This document shows positions 49,847 through 57,793 of a stretch of 64,000 nt of DNA, piece after piece; the first letter of the stretch is position 1; every line of letters begins with the position of its first letter. The notes under the pieces were generated by a model. It saw only the letters and a list, made by a program, of their open reading frames with translations. It did not search any database and was not told the DNA's origin. The position numbers were made by a program, and so were the translations under genes. The DNA lies in the NCBI GenBank assembly GCA_016872835.1, contig VGYX01000006.1, forward strand, positions 62,001 through 126,000, read 5' to 3'. This DNA comes from Planctomycetota bacterium. GTDB taxonomy: Bacteria > Planctomycetota > Phycisphaerae > Phycisphaerales > SM1A02.

Positions 49847-50722
49847 ATGGCACAGATCCGCGAGATCAAGAAGCGCATCGTGGCGGTCCGGACCATCCGG
49901 CGCATCACGAAGACGATGCAGATGATCGCCACCGCCAAGTTCACCGCGAGCCTTTCGCGGGCCAAGGCGAGCCGACCCTACATGGAGCGGATCCGCCAGC
50001 TCGTGGCCGAGGTGGCCGCGCGCGCCGGTGACGCCGCGCACCCGCTGTGCCTGCCCCCCGCGAAGGCCGCGAAGAAGGAACTCATTCTGGTGGTCACCAG
50101 CGACCGCGGTCTCTGCGGCGCCTACAACGGACATGTGCTGCGGACCGCGATGAAGGCGATCAAGGCGTGCCGTGAGGCGGGCCGCGAGCCGGTGATCGAG
50201 GTGGTGGGCAAGAAGGCCGTGGCCTTCTTCAAGTTCCAGAAGATCGCGATCGTGCAGCGCCACGCCTTCGGCGATCGGCCAAAGTTCGAGCAGGTCGAGA
50301 CGCTCGCGGATCGCCTGATGAACGAGTATCTCGCCGGGCAGTATGACGCCTGCCGCGTCGTCTTCATGAAGTTCGTCAGCAACAGCAAGCAGCTTTCCGA
50401 GAGCCTGCAGCTGCTGCCCATGAGCCTGCCGACGGCCGCGAAGGCCGAGGCGAAGGGCTCCGAGAGCCTCTACGAGTTCACCCCCGCGGCAGATCAGCTG
50501 CTGGGCGAGTTGCTGCCGCGCACCGTGAAGGTGAGCCTGTTCCAGGCCATCATCGATGCGGTGGTGAGCGAGAACGTGATGCGCATGGTGGCCATGAAGA
50601 GCGCCACCGACAACGCCGCCGGACTGGGTCGCACGCTGAACCGCAGCTACAACCGCGCCCGTCAGGCCCGCATCACCACCGAACTCACCGAGATCGTGTC
50701 GGGTGCCGCGGCGCTCGAGTGA
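49847..50722 (+). CDS. atpG: ATP synthase gamma subunit, stand-alone
   Basis: Central rotor shaft of F1. 291 residues. Conserved N-terminal coil MAQIREIKKRIVAVRTIRRITKTMQMIA (given here in pieces: AQIREIKKRI, RTIRRITKTMQMIA), VVTSDRGLCGAYNG in the globular part, and the C-terminal coil SENVMRMVAMKSATDNA with NRARQARITTELTEIVSGAAAL. It looks complete and functional. No atpA, atpD or other subunit gene lies beside it. Confidence 0.95.
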   Translation: MAQIREIKKRIVAVRTIRRITKTMQMIATAKFTASLSRAKASRPYMERIRQLVAEVAARAGDAAHPLCLPPAKAAKKELILVVTSDRGLCGAYNGHVLRTAMKAIKACREAGREPVIEVVGKKAVAFFKFQKIAIVQRHAFGDRPKFEQVETLADRLMNEYLAGQYDACRVVFMKFVSNSKQLSESLQLLPMSLPTAAKAEAKGSESLYEFTPAADQLLGELLPRTVKVSLFQAIIDAVVSENVMRMVAMKSATDNAAGLGRTLNRSYNRARQARITTELTEIVSGAAALE

Positions 50723-50744
50723 TCCGCGCGCTCGGCGCGATCGA

Positions 50745-51227
50745 TCAAGGCTTCTTGGCGGCCGGTGCCCCCGTCGGGGCTGTCTCGGCGGGCTTGGCGG
50801 TCGGATTGGAAGCGACCTCCAGGCCGTCGCTCTTCCATTTCTCCAAGCCGCCCCTCAGCGTGTAGACGTGATCGAAGCCGAGTTCCATCAGTCGCTTGCT
50901 GGCGGCCTTGGCGATGGTGTCGTCGTGGCTGGTGCCGTAGACGAAGAACATGTCGTAGCCGCGCAGCACCACAGGCGCTTCCGCGCTCATGCGCGGGAAG
51001 GGCAGGCTGATCGCCCCGGCGATGTGGCACTCCGCATAGTGCTCCGGCGTGCGCGGGTCGACCCACACGGGCCGCCGCTCGCCGCCGAAAAGGCCTGGCG
51101 ACTCGTGCGACTTGGCCAGTGCCTGATCGGGCTCCAGAAACACCACGTCGCGATCGCTGGTCTTGCGGGTGCAACCCGTGGCGATGGCGACAAGGGTGAC
51201 GAGGGTGAGCGCGAGGCGACGTTGCAT
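50745..51227 (-). CDS. Rhodanese-fold lipoprotein lacking the active-site Cys
   Basis: 160 residues. Lipoprotein signal with IATGC (Cys19). The rhodanese domain (about 40-140) shows VWVDPRTPEHYAECHIAGAI, FVYGTSHDDTIAKAA and HVYTLRGGLEKW. The catalytic loop normally starting with Cys (CxxGxR) reads VYGTSHDD, so it cannot transfer sulfane sulfur by the usual route; it may be a binding or scaffold domain. The tail is Pro/Ala/Lys-rich. Stop converges on atpG over 22 bp. GACAAT, not quite TANNNT, lies 6 bases before the ATG. Confidence 0.75.
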   Translation of the reverse strand: MQRRLALTLVTLVAIATGCTRKTSDRDVVFLEPDQALAKSHESPGLFGGERRPVWVDPRTPEHYAECHIAGAISLPFPRMSAEAPVVLRGYDMFFVYGTSHDDTIAKAASKRLMELGFDHVYTLRGGLEKWKSDGLEVASNPTAKPAETAPTGAPAAKKP

Positions 51228-51366
51228 GCCACGATTGTCGCGGCGGGCGCGTGTCGCCGCAACCGGGTCACGCGTCAGCCGAATCCCGAAAACTTTCGGC
51301 GATTGCTTCGGCTGGCCGCTTGAGAAGCGCCCTGTCATGAATCCATGAATCTCTCTCGCGCGCTCG

Positions 51367-51372
51367 TAGAAT
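51367..51372 (+). promoter_or_regulatory. Leaderless -10 (TAGAAT)
   Basis: TAGAAT, the best match to TATAAT among these sites, ends 7 bases before the ATG at 51380. Confidence 0.6.
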
Positions 51373-51379
51373 CTGCACC

Positions 51380-52210
51380 ATGTTGCACCCACTTCGGGCG
51401 ATCGCCCTGACATGTCTTGCTCTGCTCGCGTTGGGTGAGGGCACGGATCCGGCGCCACAACCGGTTCGTGTGAAGGACGTCTCGTGGTGCCGGCTCGTCG
51501 ACGGGCGCCCCGCGATGCTCGTCCGCTTCGTGGTGCAGAACGAGTGGCACATGTACTGGACGAATCCGGGTGACAGCGGCGCACCGCCCACCGCGAAGGC
51601 TGCGCTGCCCGAGGGATGGCGACTCGGCGGGCCGATCTGGCCGCGTCCGCGCGTGCAGCGCACCGATGGCGAGACGCTCTTCGTGCACGAGGGGGAGTGG
51701 GGGTGGTTGCTTCCGTTGGAAGGCCCGCAGCCCCGCGCGGTTCCCGATACGCCGATCGAACTGGCGCTGTCGTGGATGGTGTGCAAGACGAGTTGCACCG
51801 TCGGCAAGGCTTCCGTGCGTGTGCCTCCGCCCACGGGAACGCTGGCCGCGCCGCCCGAGTCGGTCGGAGGTTCACCGTTCCCGATCGCGCTGGGCCCCGA
51901 CGATTCATGCGCGGTCTCGCGGGATCGCCTGCGCGTGCGGTGTCGCGCGCGTGGGCGAATGAGTGCCAGCTTCATTCAGGCTTCGGATCCTGGCGTGAGC
52001 ACCGAAGCCGAGGGCGCCCCCGTGTCCGTACCCGTGCGGGACGGCGTCGCCAACCTGGATCTGGGCCTCTCGGTTCGACCGCAAGATGCGCAGGGCAAGG
52101 AACTTGGCGTGAGCGGCTTGCTGCTGCTTGGCGATCGACCGAACGACCCGTGCGTGTGGATCCGGCGAAACATTCCTGAATCCGGCCCCGCCACGCCGCA
52201 ACAGCCCTAA
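51380..52210 (+). CDS. Exported DsbD-alpha-like (thiol:disulfide interchange) domain protein
   Basis: 276 residues. A signal peptide (about 1-20) leads into a DsbD N-terminal alpha-like domain: FVVQNEWHMYWTNPGDSG, LEGPQPRAV and the redox pair SWMVCKTSCTVG. The membrane and thioredoxin parts of full-length DsbD are absent, so this is a free-standing periplasmic carrier that would take electrons from some membrane partner. A second Cys pair (SCAVS.., VRCRA) lies in the C-terminal half. Adjacent to a redoxin gene. Confidence 0.75.
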   Translation: MLHPLRAIALTCLALLALGEGTDPAPQPVRVKDVSWCRLVDGRPAMLVRFVVQNEWHMYWTNPGDSGAPPTAKAALPEGWRLGGPIWPRPRVQRTDGETLFVHEGEWGWLLPLEGPQPRAVPDTPIELALSWMVCKTSCTVGKASVRVPPPTGTLAAPPESVGGSPFPIALGPDDSCAVSRDRLRVRCRARGRMSASFIQASDPGVSTEAEGAPVSVPVRDGVANLDLGLSVRPQDAQGKELGVSGLLLLGDRPNDPCVWIRRNIPESGPATPQQP

Positions 52211-52251
52211 CCTTCGCTCGTTCCGGACAACCCATTTCAAGGAGACCTTTC

Positions 52252-52914
52252 ATGCAGAACAATCGATTCCTCTCGTTGCTTGCCGCCTCGGCCGTCGCGC
52301 TGGGCGCCGTTTCGCTCGCCATGGCCGACATGGAGAAGGGCGAGAAGAAGGAGCAGAAGGCCGGCGCCGTCGAGATCGGCTCCGCCGCGCCCGAATTCAA
52401 GCTTCCGACCGCCGACGGCAAGACTGTCTCGCTGGCCGACTTCAAGGGCAAGACCGTGGTGATCGAGTGGTTCAGCCCGTACTGCCCCTACAGCGGCCAG
52501 TCGGGCGATGACAGCTACTGGAGCACCGGTCGCGCCAAGCAGGTGATCGACGCCGTGAAGGCCGCCGACGCCAGCGCGGTCTACCTGTGCATCAACAGCA
52601 CGCACGACGGCTACAGCGGCAAGGACACCGCCACCAACATGAAGGACAGCACCAGCGCGGTCGCGTCAAGTCCCGTGCCGGTGCTCATGGACGCCTCGGG
52701 TTCCGTGGGCCACGCCTACGGCGCCAAGACCACGCCGCACATCTTCATCGTGGATGGCGCGGGCAACATCGCCTACATCGGCGCGCCCGTGAGCAAGGAC
52801 GGCAAGGATCTTTACGCGGCCAACGCGGTGAAGGCGATCAAGGAAGGCAAGAAGCCTGAGCCCGCCCGCACGAAGAACTCCGGCTGTGGCGTGAAGTACG
52901 CGAAGAAGGCCTGA
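52252..52914 (+). CDS. Exported redoxin (AhpC/TSA-TlpA-like) with CxxS
   Basis: 220 residues. Signal peptide MQNNRFLSLLAASAVALGAV with cleavage near AMA. The thioredoxin-fold domain shows IGSAAPEFKLPTADGKTVSL, a centre SPYCPYSG and the cis-Pro region TTPHIFIVDGAGNIAYIGAP. The usual second Cys of CxxC is Ser, so this is either a one-Cys peroxiredoxin or uses the late Cys in NSGCGVKY. AAGGAG is well placed before the ATG, and a textbook terminator follows: a well-translated periplasmic protein. Confidence 0.83.
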   Translation: MQNNRFLSLLAASAVALGAVSLAMADMEKGEKKEQKAGAVEIGSAAPEFKLPTADGKTVSLADFKGKTVVIEWFSPYCPYSGQSGDDSYWSTGRAKQVIDAVKAADASAVYLCINSTHDGYSGKDTATNMKDSTSAVASSPVPVLMDASGSVGHAYGAKTTPHIFIVDGAGNIAYIGAPVSKDGKDLYAANAVKAIKEGKKPEPARTKNSGCGVKYAKKA

Positions 52915-52935
52915 GTCGGCAGCCTGCAAACGATC

Positions 52936-52970
52936 GGAGCCCGGCCAAGCGGCCGGGCTCCGTTGTTTTT
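52936..52970 (+). terminator. Intrinsic terminator after the redoxin gene
   Basis: Perfect 11-bp stem (GGAGCCCGGCC/GGCCGGGCTCC), AAGC loop and GTTGTTTTT tail. The stem also faces the convergent dnaN end. Confidence 0.92.
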
Positions 52971-52986
52971 CACTCGCGTGTCGCGC

Positions 52987-54099
52987 TCAGGCCTGGCCGG
53001 TCGGCATCACCACGTAGGTGAATTCCTGACCCACCCGGAAGACGCCCGGCTTGTTCGGGGCCTTCATTTCCAGCGTGATCTCGGAGCTGTCGACCAGGCG
53101 CAGCGCCTCGGTCACGTAGCCCGGATTGAAGATGATCTCGATGGGCTGACCCTGAAAGCCGGTGAGCGGCATGCTGATCTCGGCCTCGCCCACGTCGGGC
53201 GAGCTGCCGCTGATCTTCAGCTCGGTGGCGTTGAAGCCCATCTTCACACCCTTGGACTGCTCGGTGGTGAGGATGCCCGCGCGGCGCACGCTGGCCAGCA
53301 GCTGCTGCACGTCGCAGGTCACCTTGCGGTCGTGCTCCTTGGGGATCACGTCCTCGAATGGCGGGAAGGTGCCCTCGATCAGGTTCGTGACCAGCTTCGC
53401 GGCCTCGGGGCCCTCGCCCACGGTGAACGCGAGGCGACCTTCGAGCTTCGCGACCTGCACCGCGTCGTCGGGCTGCGAGGCCAGACGATTCAGCAGGTTC
53501 ATGGCCTTGGTGGGCACGATGGCCACGGTGTCGCCGTCGGTGGCCGAACTGCAGTCGCCGCGCGTGACCACGAGCCTGCGGCCATCGGTGGCCACCAGGC
53601 GCAGGCGCTTGGCCTTTCGCTCCATGTAGACGCCACCCATCGCGAAGCGCGTGTTCTCGGTGGCCGCCGCGAACACGCTGCGCACGATCAGTCGGCGCAG
53701 GGTCTCCGCAGGCACGGTGAATTCGGTCTTGGTGACCGGATCCTTGGGGCTTGGGAACTCCTTCGGATCGAAGCCCAGAATGCTGAACTTCATGCGCTCG
53801 GCCTTGATGGTGAGCGTGTGCTTGACCACCTCGAAGCCGACCGTCGCGCCCTCGCACTCGCCCACGACCTCGGCGAGCTTCTTCGCGGGTACCAGTGCCT
53901 CGCCGGCCTCCTTCACCTCGACGGCTGCCACGGGCACCTCGACCGCGATGTCCTTGTCGGCGGCCTGCAGGGTCAGCCGTCCGTCCTTCGCGGTCAGCTT
54001 GATGCAGGAGAGGGCGGGAACGGCCGCGCGCGTGGCCACCGCCTGCTGGGCGAGTTGAACGGCCGTCGCGAGCACGGCCCGGTCACAGAGGATCTTCAT
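52987..54099 (-). CDS. dnaN: DNA polymerase III beta sliding clamp
   Basis: Ring-shaped processivity clamp. The ATG at 54099 gives 370 residues with the usual three-domain layout; it starts MKILCDRAVLATAVQLAQQA. Landmarks: LQAADKDIAVEV, GGVYMER, LVATDGRRLVVTRG, LIEGTFPPFEDVIP, and the C-terminal peptide-binding groove region RVGQEFTYVVMPTGQA ending MPT-G. No dnaA, recF or gyrB is next to it, so the familiar origin cluster is not shown here. Confidence 0.95.
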   Translation of the reverse strand: MKILCDRAVLATAVQLAQQAVATRAAVPALSCIKLTAKDGRLTLQAADKDIAVEVPVAAVEVKEAGEALVPAKKLAEVVGECEGATVGFEVVKHTLTIKAERMKFSILGFDPKEFPSPKDPVTKTEFTVPAETLRRLIVRSVFAAATENTRFAMGGVYMERKAKRLRLVATDGRRLVVTRGDCSSATDGDTVAIVPTKAMNLLNRLASQPDDAVQVAKLEGRLAFTVGEGPEAAKLVTNLIEGTFPPFEDVIPKEHDRKVTCDVQQLLASVRRAGILTTEQSKGVKMGFNATELKISGSSPDVGEAEISMPLTGFQGQPIEIIFNPGYVTEALRLVDSSEITLEMKAPNKPGVFRVGQEFTYVVMPTGQA

Positions 54100-54155
54100 T
54101 CGGAAAGCCTGCCTGCCATGGATAGGGGTGCGCGGCGACGCTCGCCGCAATCCAA

Positions 54156-54161
54156 AGTGTA
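54156..54161 (-). promoter_or_regulatory. Possible -10 of dnaN (TACACT)
   Basis: TACACT lies about 56 bases before the dnaN ATG. No convincing -35 at 16-18 bp, but the hexamer is the same as in the ribosomal-protein promoters. Confidence 0.4.
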
Positions 54162-54224
54162 ACGAAGCCCCGGAAAGCGGGTGGAAGTGCGGCCTTTGGG
54201 CACGACGCGAGGGGACGGGCCGTC

Positions 54225-54230
54225 TACGCT
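54225..54230 (+). promoter_or_regulatory. Leaderless -10 (TACGCT)
   Basis: TACGCT ends 6 bases before the ATG at 54237, divergent from dnaN. Confidence 0.5.
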
Positions 54231-54236
54231 GCGGGC

Positions 54237-54629
54237 ATGCTCCTGCTGCGGATCCTGCGATTCGTGAACCGTGCCTACCCGTTCATCGCCTTTGGCGCCT
54301 ATGGGTTCGCGTTCGTGGTGGCGTTCATCTGCATGTTCACCTTTCCGCTGGGCGCACTCACGCTGGTGGTGGCCGGGGTGCTCAGTCTCGCCGTCGTGGC
54401 GCTGGGTTCCGATGCGCTGAAGGGCTTTGAGCGCGTCCTGTCGCGTCGCGCGCTTCGTCGCGGTCGCTGCCCGGCGTGCCGCATGGGACCGGTGCAGTCG
54501 GTCGCGGAGGGCTGGTCCTGCCGCGGTTGCGCCGCGAACTTTGACGCCGACGGAACGCAGCGCGTGGTGGATGTGGCGGACGAGCCCGAGCAGGCCTCCG
54601 AGGACGCGGCCGCCGTGTCGGTCGCCTGA
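54237..54629 (+). CDS. Small membrane protein with zinc ribbon
   Basis: 130 residues. Two hydrophobic segments (about 15-35 and 38-60) are followed by a basic stretch (RRALRRGR) and a four-Cys zinc-ribbon (CPAC... then CRGC, about 78-100), then an acidic tail. Zinc-ribbon plus helices is a common layout in membrane proteins of unknown role. Converges with the gene ending at 54636. No family name offered. Confidence 0.6.
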   Translation: MLLLRILRFVNRAYPFIAFGAYGFAFVVAFICMFTFPLGALTLVVAGVLSLAVVALGSDALKGFERVLSRRALRRGRCPACRMGPVQSVAEGWSCRGCAANFDADGTQRVVDVADEPEQASEDAAAVSVA

Positions 54630-54635
54630 TTCGAC

Positions 54636-55220
54636 TCAGTCGACCTTGGCGTGCGCGAGGAGTTCCTCGCACTGCTTCGCCAGGTTGCGGTGGCCGGCGA
54701 ACAGGATCATCTCGCCGCGGGGCATGATCTCGATCACGAGTGGAGCACCATCGCTGCAGAGCGTGAGGCCGTGTTCGGAGTCGCGTGCCGCGGTCAGCAG
54801 CGTTCGGACCAGTTCCCGCAGCGTGTGCGCGTTCGCGGGCCCGAATTCCAGCGGATCCCTCCGGTTCAGCTCGATGCTGGCGCTGGTGTCCACCTCGCGC
54901 CACGCCCCATTGGCCTTCATGCCCTCGCTGACCGCGTCGAAGATCTCGCGCCATCGGCCCACGGGAATCGCGAACGTTCGCTGCAGGTGCATCTTGTGCA
55001 CCACGGCCTCGACGAAGTTCGCCAGCGCGCCTCGCGGAACACGCTTGATGCCCTCGCCGAGTTCCGCCACGTCGGGATGGTCTTCAGTGGCGATGTCCAT
55101 CACCACCACGCTGTCGCTGTCGGCGAGCTCAAGGCGAAGTTCCTTGGGCGAATCGACGGCCTTCACCACGCCTTGGCGGCGAAGGGGAGCCCACGCTTCT
55201 TCTGGATCGACGAATTCCAC
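54636..55220 (-). CDS. Hypothetical protein
   Basis: 194 residues from a GTG start, no membrane or signal segment. Two regions stand out: RLELADSDSVVVMDIATEDH, and a C-terminal half with NAHTLRELVRTLLTAARDSE followed by LVIEIMPRGEMILFAGHRN. These have mixed alpha/beta character with no conserved motif I recognise. It is upstream of dnaN on the same strand but separated by the 393-bp small-gene locus. Start choice is weakly supported. Confidence 0.55.
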   Translation of the reverse strand: MEFVDPEEAWAPLRRQGVVKAVDSPKELRLELADSDSVVVMDIATEDHPDVAELGEGIKRVPRGALANFVEAVVHKMHLQRTFAIPVGRWREIFDAVSEGMKANGAWREVDTSASIELNRRDPLEFGPANAHTLRELVRTLLTAARDSEHGLTLCSDGAPLVIEIMPRGEMILFAGHRNLAKQCEELLAHAKVD

Positions 55221-55301
55221 GATTCGACTCGTTTCGTGTCAGGGTTGAGGACCCGCGCAATGTAGCCGCCCGCGCGTGGTCGGGAAATGCGGTCCGCCCG
55301 C

Positions 55302-55307
55302 TACCAT
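55302..55307 (+). promoter_or_regulatory. Leaderless -10 (TACCAT)
   Basis: TACCAT ends 6 bases before the ATG at 55314. Confidence 0.5.
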
Positions 55308-55313
55308 CGCCGC

Positions 55314-55784
55314 ATGCGCACCGTGCTCTTTCTCTGCACCGGCAACACCTGTCGGAGCCCCATGGCCGAGGCCATCGCGCGGCACGCGCTGGAGCAGGGG
55401 CAGGTACCGGGCGTGAAGGACAAGATTTTCGTGGCCAGCGCCGGTTTGGCAGCCGGCGAAGGCATGCCGGTCAGCGAGGAGACCCTGGAGGCTCTGGAGC
55501 GAATCGGCATCTCGCACGAGGGCGCCAGCAAGGGCGCGACCGCCGAGATGCTGCGCAAGGCGGATCGGGTGCTTGTGATGACGGCTGGCCATCTGAACGC
55601 GGCGCGACGCCTGCTTGGCGACGACGAGCGCGCCAAGGCGAAGGTCGAGTTGCTGGATCCGGAGGGCGATATCGACGACCCGATCGGCCACGGCGTGGCC
55701 GCGTACCATGCCCTTGCGAAGCGTTTCCAGCGGCTGGTGCCTCGCCGGTTGGCCGAGTCGCTCGCTGGGACCGCCACGGTCTGA
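55314..55784 (+). CDS. Low-molecular-weight protein-tyrosine/arginine phosphatase
   Basis: 156 residues. The P-loop CX5R is C8TGNTCR14 in FLCTGNTCRSPMAEAI, and the general-acid loop is DPEGDIDDPIG. Both are complete, so it is likely active on phosphotyrosine or phosphoarginine. It is followed 11 bp later by rpiB, the same neighbour pair as ywlE-ywlF in Bacillus, which favours a YwlE-like role. A start 9 codons upstream was rejected because the leaderless -10 points to 55314. Confidence 0.9.
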   Translation: MRTVLFLCTGNTCRSPMAEAIARHALEQGQVPGVKDKIFVASAGLAAGEGMPVSEETLEALERIGISHEGASKGATAEMLRKADRVLVMTAGHLNAARRLLGDDERAKAKVELLDPEGDIDDPIGHGVAAYHALAKRFQRLVPRRLAESLAGTATV

Positions 55785-55795
55785 AGGAAGATGCC

Positions 55796-56254
55796 ATGAA
55801 GATTGCGCTTGGATCCGATCACCGTGGAAGCCAGATGGCCCAGGTCCTCATGCAGCAGTTGCGTGCGGAAGGCCACAAGGTCAGCGTGCTGGGCGAGTGC
55901 AGCGGCACGATGTGCGACTATCCGGACGTGGCATGGGTGGTGGCGAACGCCGTCGCCAACGGCCACGCCGAGCGCGGCATCCTGATCTGCGGCACCGGGA
56001 TCGGCATGTGCATCGCCGCGAACAAGCTCAAGGGCATCCGCGCGGCGCTTGCGCAGGACGAGCTCAGCGCGCAACTGAGCCGCACCCACAACGACGCGAA
56101 CGTGCTCTGCCTGAGCGCCGACTTGATCGGCCAGACGCTCGTGAAGCGCATCGTGGACGTGTGGTTCCGCACGAATTTCGACGGCGGCCGCCACGAGCGG
56201 CGCCTGCAGAAGATCGTGAAGATCGAAAACGGGCACGACCCGTCGGCGACCTGA
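55796..56254 (+). CDS. rpiB: Ribose-5-phosphate isomerase B
   Basis: Interconverts ribose 5-phosphate and ribulose 5-phosphate. 152 residues. SDHRG (7-11) binds phosphate, C65 in LICGTGIGMCIAANK is the catalytic base, and THNDANVLCLSA holds the conserved His98-Asn. GAAGATGCC before the ATG gives a weak Shine-Dalgarno. Second gene of the phosphatase-rpiB unit; its stop converges on pepA. Confidence 0.94.
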   Translation: MKIALGSDHRGSQMAQVLMQQLRAEGHKVSVLGECSGTMCDYPDVAWVVANAVANGHAERGILICGTGIGMCIAANKLKGIRAALAQDELSAQLSRTHNDANVLCLSADLIGQTLVKRIVDVWFRTNFDGGRHERRLQKIVKIENGHDPSAT

Positions 56255-56260
56255 CGCGGC

Positions 56261-57730
56261 TCAGGCGCCCGACCAGCGCCGCACCATCTCGACCAGCGTG
56301 CGCACGCCCCATCCGGTGGGACCCTTCACGAAATGATCGCTCGCGCTGTCCACGTTCGCCACGCCCGCGATGTCCAGATGGCACCACGGCACCTGCTTCT
56401 CCACGAAGAAGCTCAGGAAGGCCGCGCCCTGAATCGGATGCGCCATGCGCGCGGGGTTCGAGTTCAGGATGTCCGCGTGCGGGCTGCGCATGTACTCGCG
56501 GTGGTCGTTCCACAGCGGCAGCCGCCAGACACGCTCGCCGGTCGTGTCGCTCGCCTCCTGCACGCGCCTCCGAAGGCTCTCGTCCTCGCAGAACATGCCG
56601 GCGCTGAAGTGGCCGAGCGCCACCACCACGCCGCCCGTCAGGGTCGCCATGTCGATGATCGCGGTGGGCTCGAGCTTCTCGCAGGCCCAGCTCAGCGCGT
56701 CGGCGAGCACCAGACGGCCTTCGGCGTCGGTGTTCGTCACCTCGACCGTCATGCCGTTGTGCATGGTGATGATGTCGTCGGGGCGATAGCTGTCGCTCGC
56801 CACCATGTTCTCGGCGGCCGGCAGCAGGGCGGTCACCTTCATCGGCAGCTTCATGCGCGCGATCGCCAGCATGGTGCCCAGCACGTTCGTGCCGCCGCTC
56901 TTGTCGTACTTCATGCCGACCATGCCGTTGTTCACCTTCAGCGAGTAGCCGCCGGTGTCGTAGGTGATGGTCTTTCCCACCAGCACCAAGTGCTCGTTGC
57001 GGCAGGCGCGCGCGAGCTTGCGTGGGCGGTATTCCACGATGATCAGGCAGGGCTTCGAGGCGCTGCCCTGGCCCACGTTCACCAGACCGCCCATGCCAAG
57101 ACGCTTCGCCTCGGCGAAGTCGATCATGCGCACGCGCAGGCCTGCCTTGCGGCCAAGGGTCTTCGCCTCGCGCGCCATCCACTGCGGGTTGCAGACGTTG
57201 GGCGGCGTGGCACCCAGACGACGTGCGGCGTTCACGCCCTCGGCGATCGCCAGGCCGTCCTCCATGCCTTCCGCGAAGGCGCGGTCCGCGCTGGCGATCG
57301 CGAGCTTCGCGACCGCGGCGGGACGGATGCTGCCGGTGCCGTCGAAGAAGTCCACGCGCCACGCGGCGATGGCGAGCGCCTCGGCGAAGGCCTGGCCGAG
57401 TGTGCGCGCGTCGAACGCGCGCTTGTCGAGGCCCTGTGGCGCATGCACGGCGATCGCCGACACCTCGCGGCGATGCAGCGTCTTCACCAGCTTCGCCGCG
57501 GCGGTGCGCAGTCGAGCCAGCGAGAAGTCCTTTCGCTCGCCAAGGCCCACCACCAGATCGCGCGCGCCGGCGGGGGTGCACTCGCCGGCCTCGCCCTTGA
57601 AGCCGGGGGTCGCCAGCGCCACCGAGAGCGCCTCGGCGCCCCGTGCGGCCTTCGGGGGCTTCTCGCCCTGAAACACGAAGTGGACCTGAATGGGCTTGGA
57701 GCCGGTGGCGATCTGGATGCTCTTGAACAT
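56261..57730 (-). CDS. pepA: Leucyl aminopeptidase (M17)
   Basis: Cytoplasmic two-metal aminopeptidase, hexameric in relatives. The ATG at 57730 gives 489 residues. Metal/catalytic blocks: LVGKTITYDTGGYSLK (Lys and Asp ligands; Thr replaces the usual Ser of DSGG), KYDKSGGTNVLG, and the family signature NTDAEGRLVLADAL. GAAFLSFFVEK and HLDIAG close the catalytic domain. The N-terminal domain (about 1-165) is poorly conserved, as usual. In some bacteria PepA also binds DNA. A TACACT lies 9 bases before the ATG. Confidence 0.93.
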   Translation of the reverse strand: MFKSIQIATGSKPIQVHFVFQGEKPPKAARGAEALSVALATPGFKGEAGECTPAGARDLVVGLGERKDFSLARLRTAAAKLVKTLHRREVSAIAVHAPQGLDKRAFDARTLGQAFAEALAIAAWRVDFFDGTGSIRPAAVAKLAIASADRAFAEGMEDGLAIAEGVNAARRLGATPPNVCNPQWMAREAKTLGRKAGLRVRMIDFAEAKRLGMGGLVNVGQGSASKPCLIIVEYRPRKLARACRNEHLVLVGKTITYDTGGYSLKVNNGMVGMKYDKSGGTNVLGTMLAIARMKLPMKVTALLPAAENMVASDSYRPDDIITMHNGMTVEVTNTDAEGRLVLADALSWACEKLEPTAIIDMATLTGGVVVALGHFSAGMFCEDESLRRRVQEASDTTGERVWRLPLWNDHREYMRSPHADILNSNPARMAHPIQGAAFLSFFVEKQVPWCHLDIAGVANVDSASDHFVKGPTGWGVRTLVEMVRRWSGA

Positions 57731-57739
57731 GGGGCAGCG

Positions 57740-57745
57740 AGTGTA
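57740..57745 (-). promoter_or_regulatory. Leaderless-type -10 of pepA (TACACT)
   Basis: TACACT ends 9 bases before the pepA ATG; the divergent mnmG -10 is 36 bp away. Confidence 0.5.
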
Positions 57746-57781
57746 GAACCGCGCCGTTTCCGCGGCGAGGGGGTAGATGGC

Positions 57782-57787
57782 TAGGCT
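57782..57787 (+). promoter_or_regulatory. Leaderless -10 of mnmG (TAGGCT)
   Basis: TAGGCT ends 6 bases before the ATG at 57794. Confidence 0.5.
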
Positions 57788-57793
57788 TGCGGA

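Noticed and set aside
51234-51239. GACAAT as leaderless -10 of the rhodanese-like gene
   Set aside because: Spacing fits but the first base is G; not counted.
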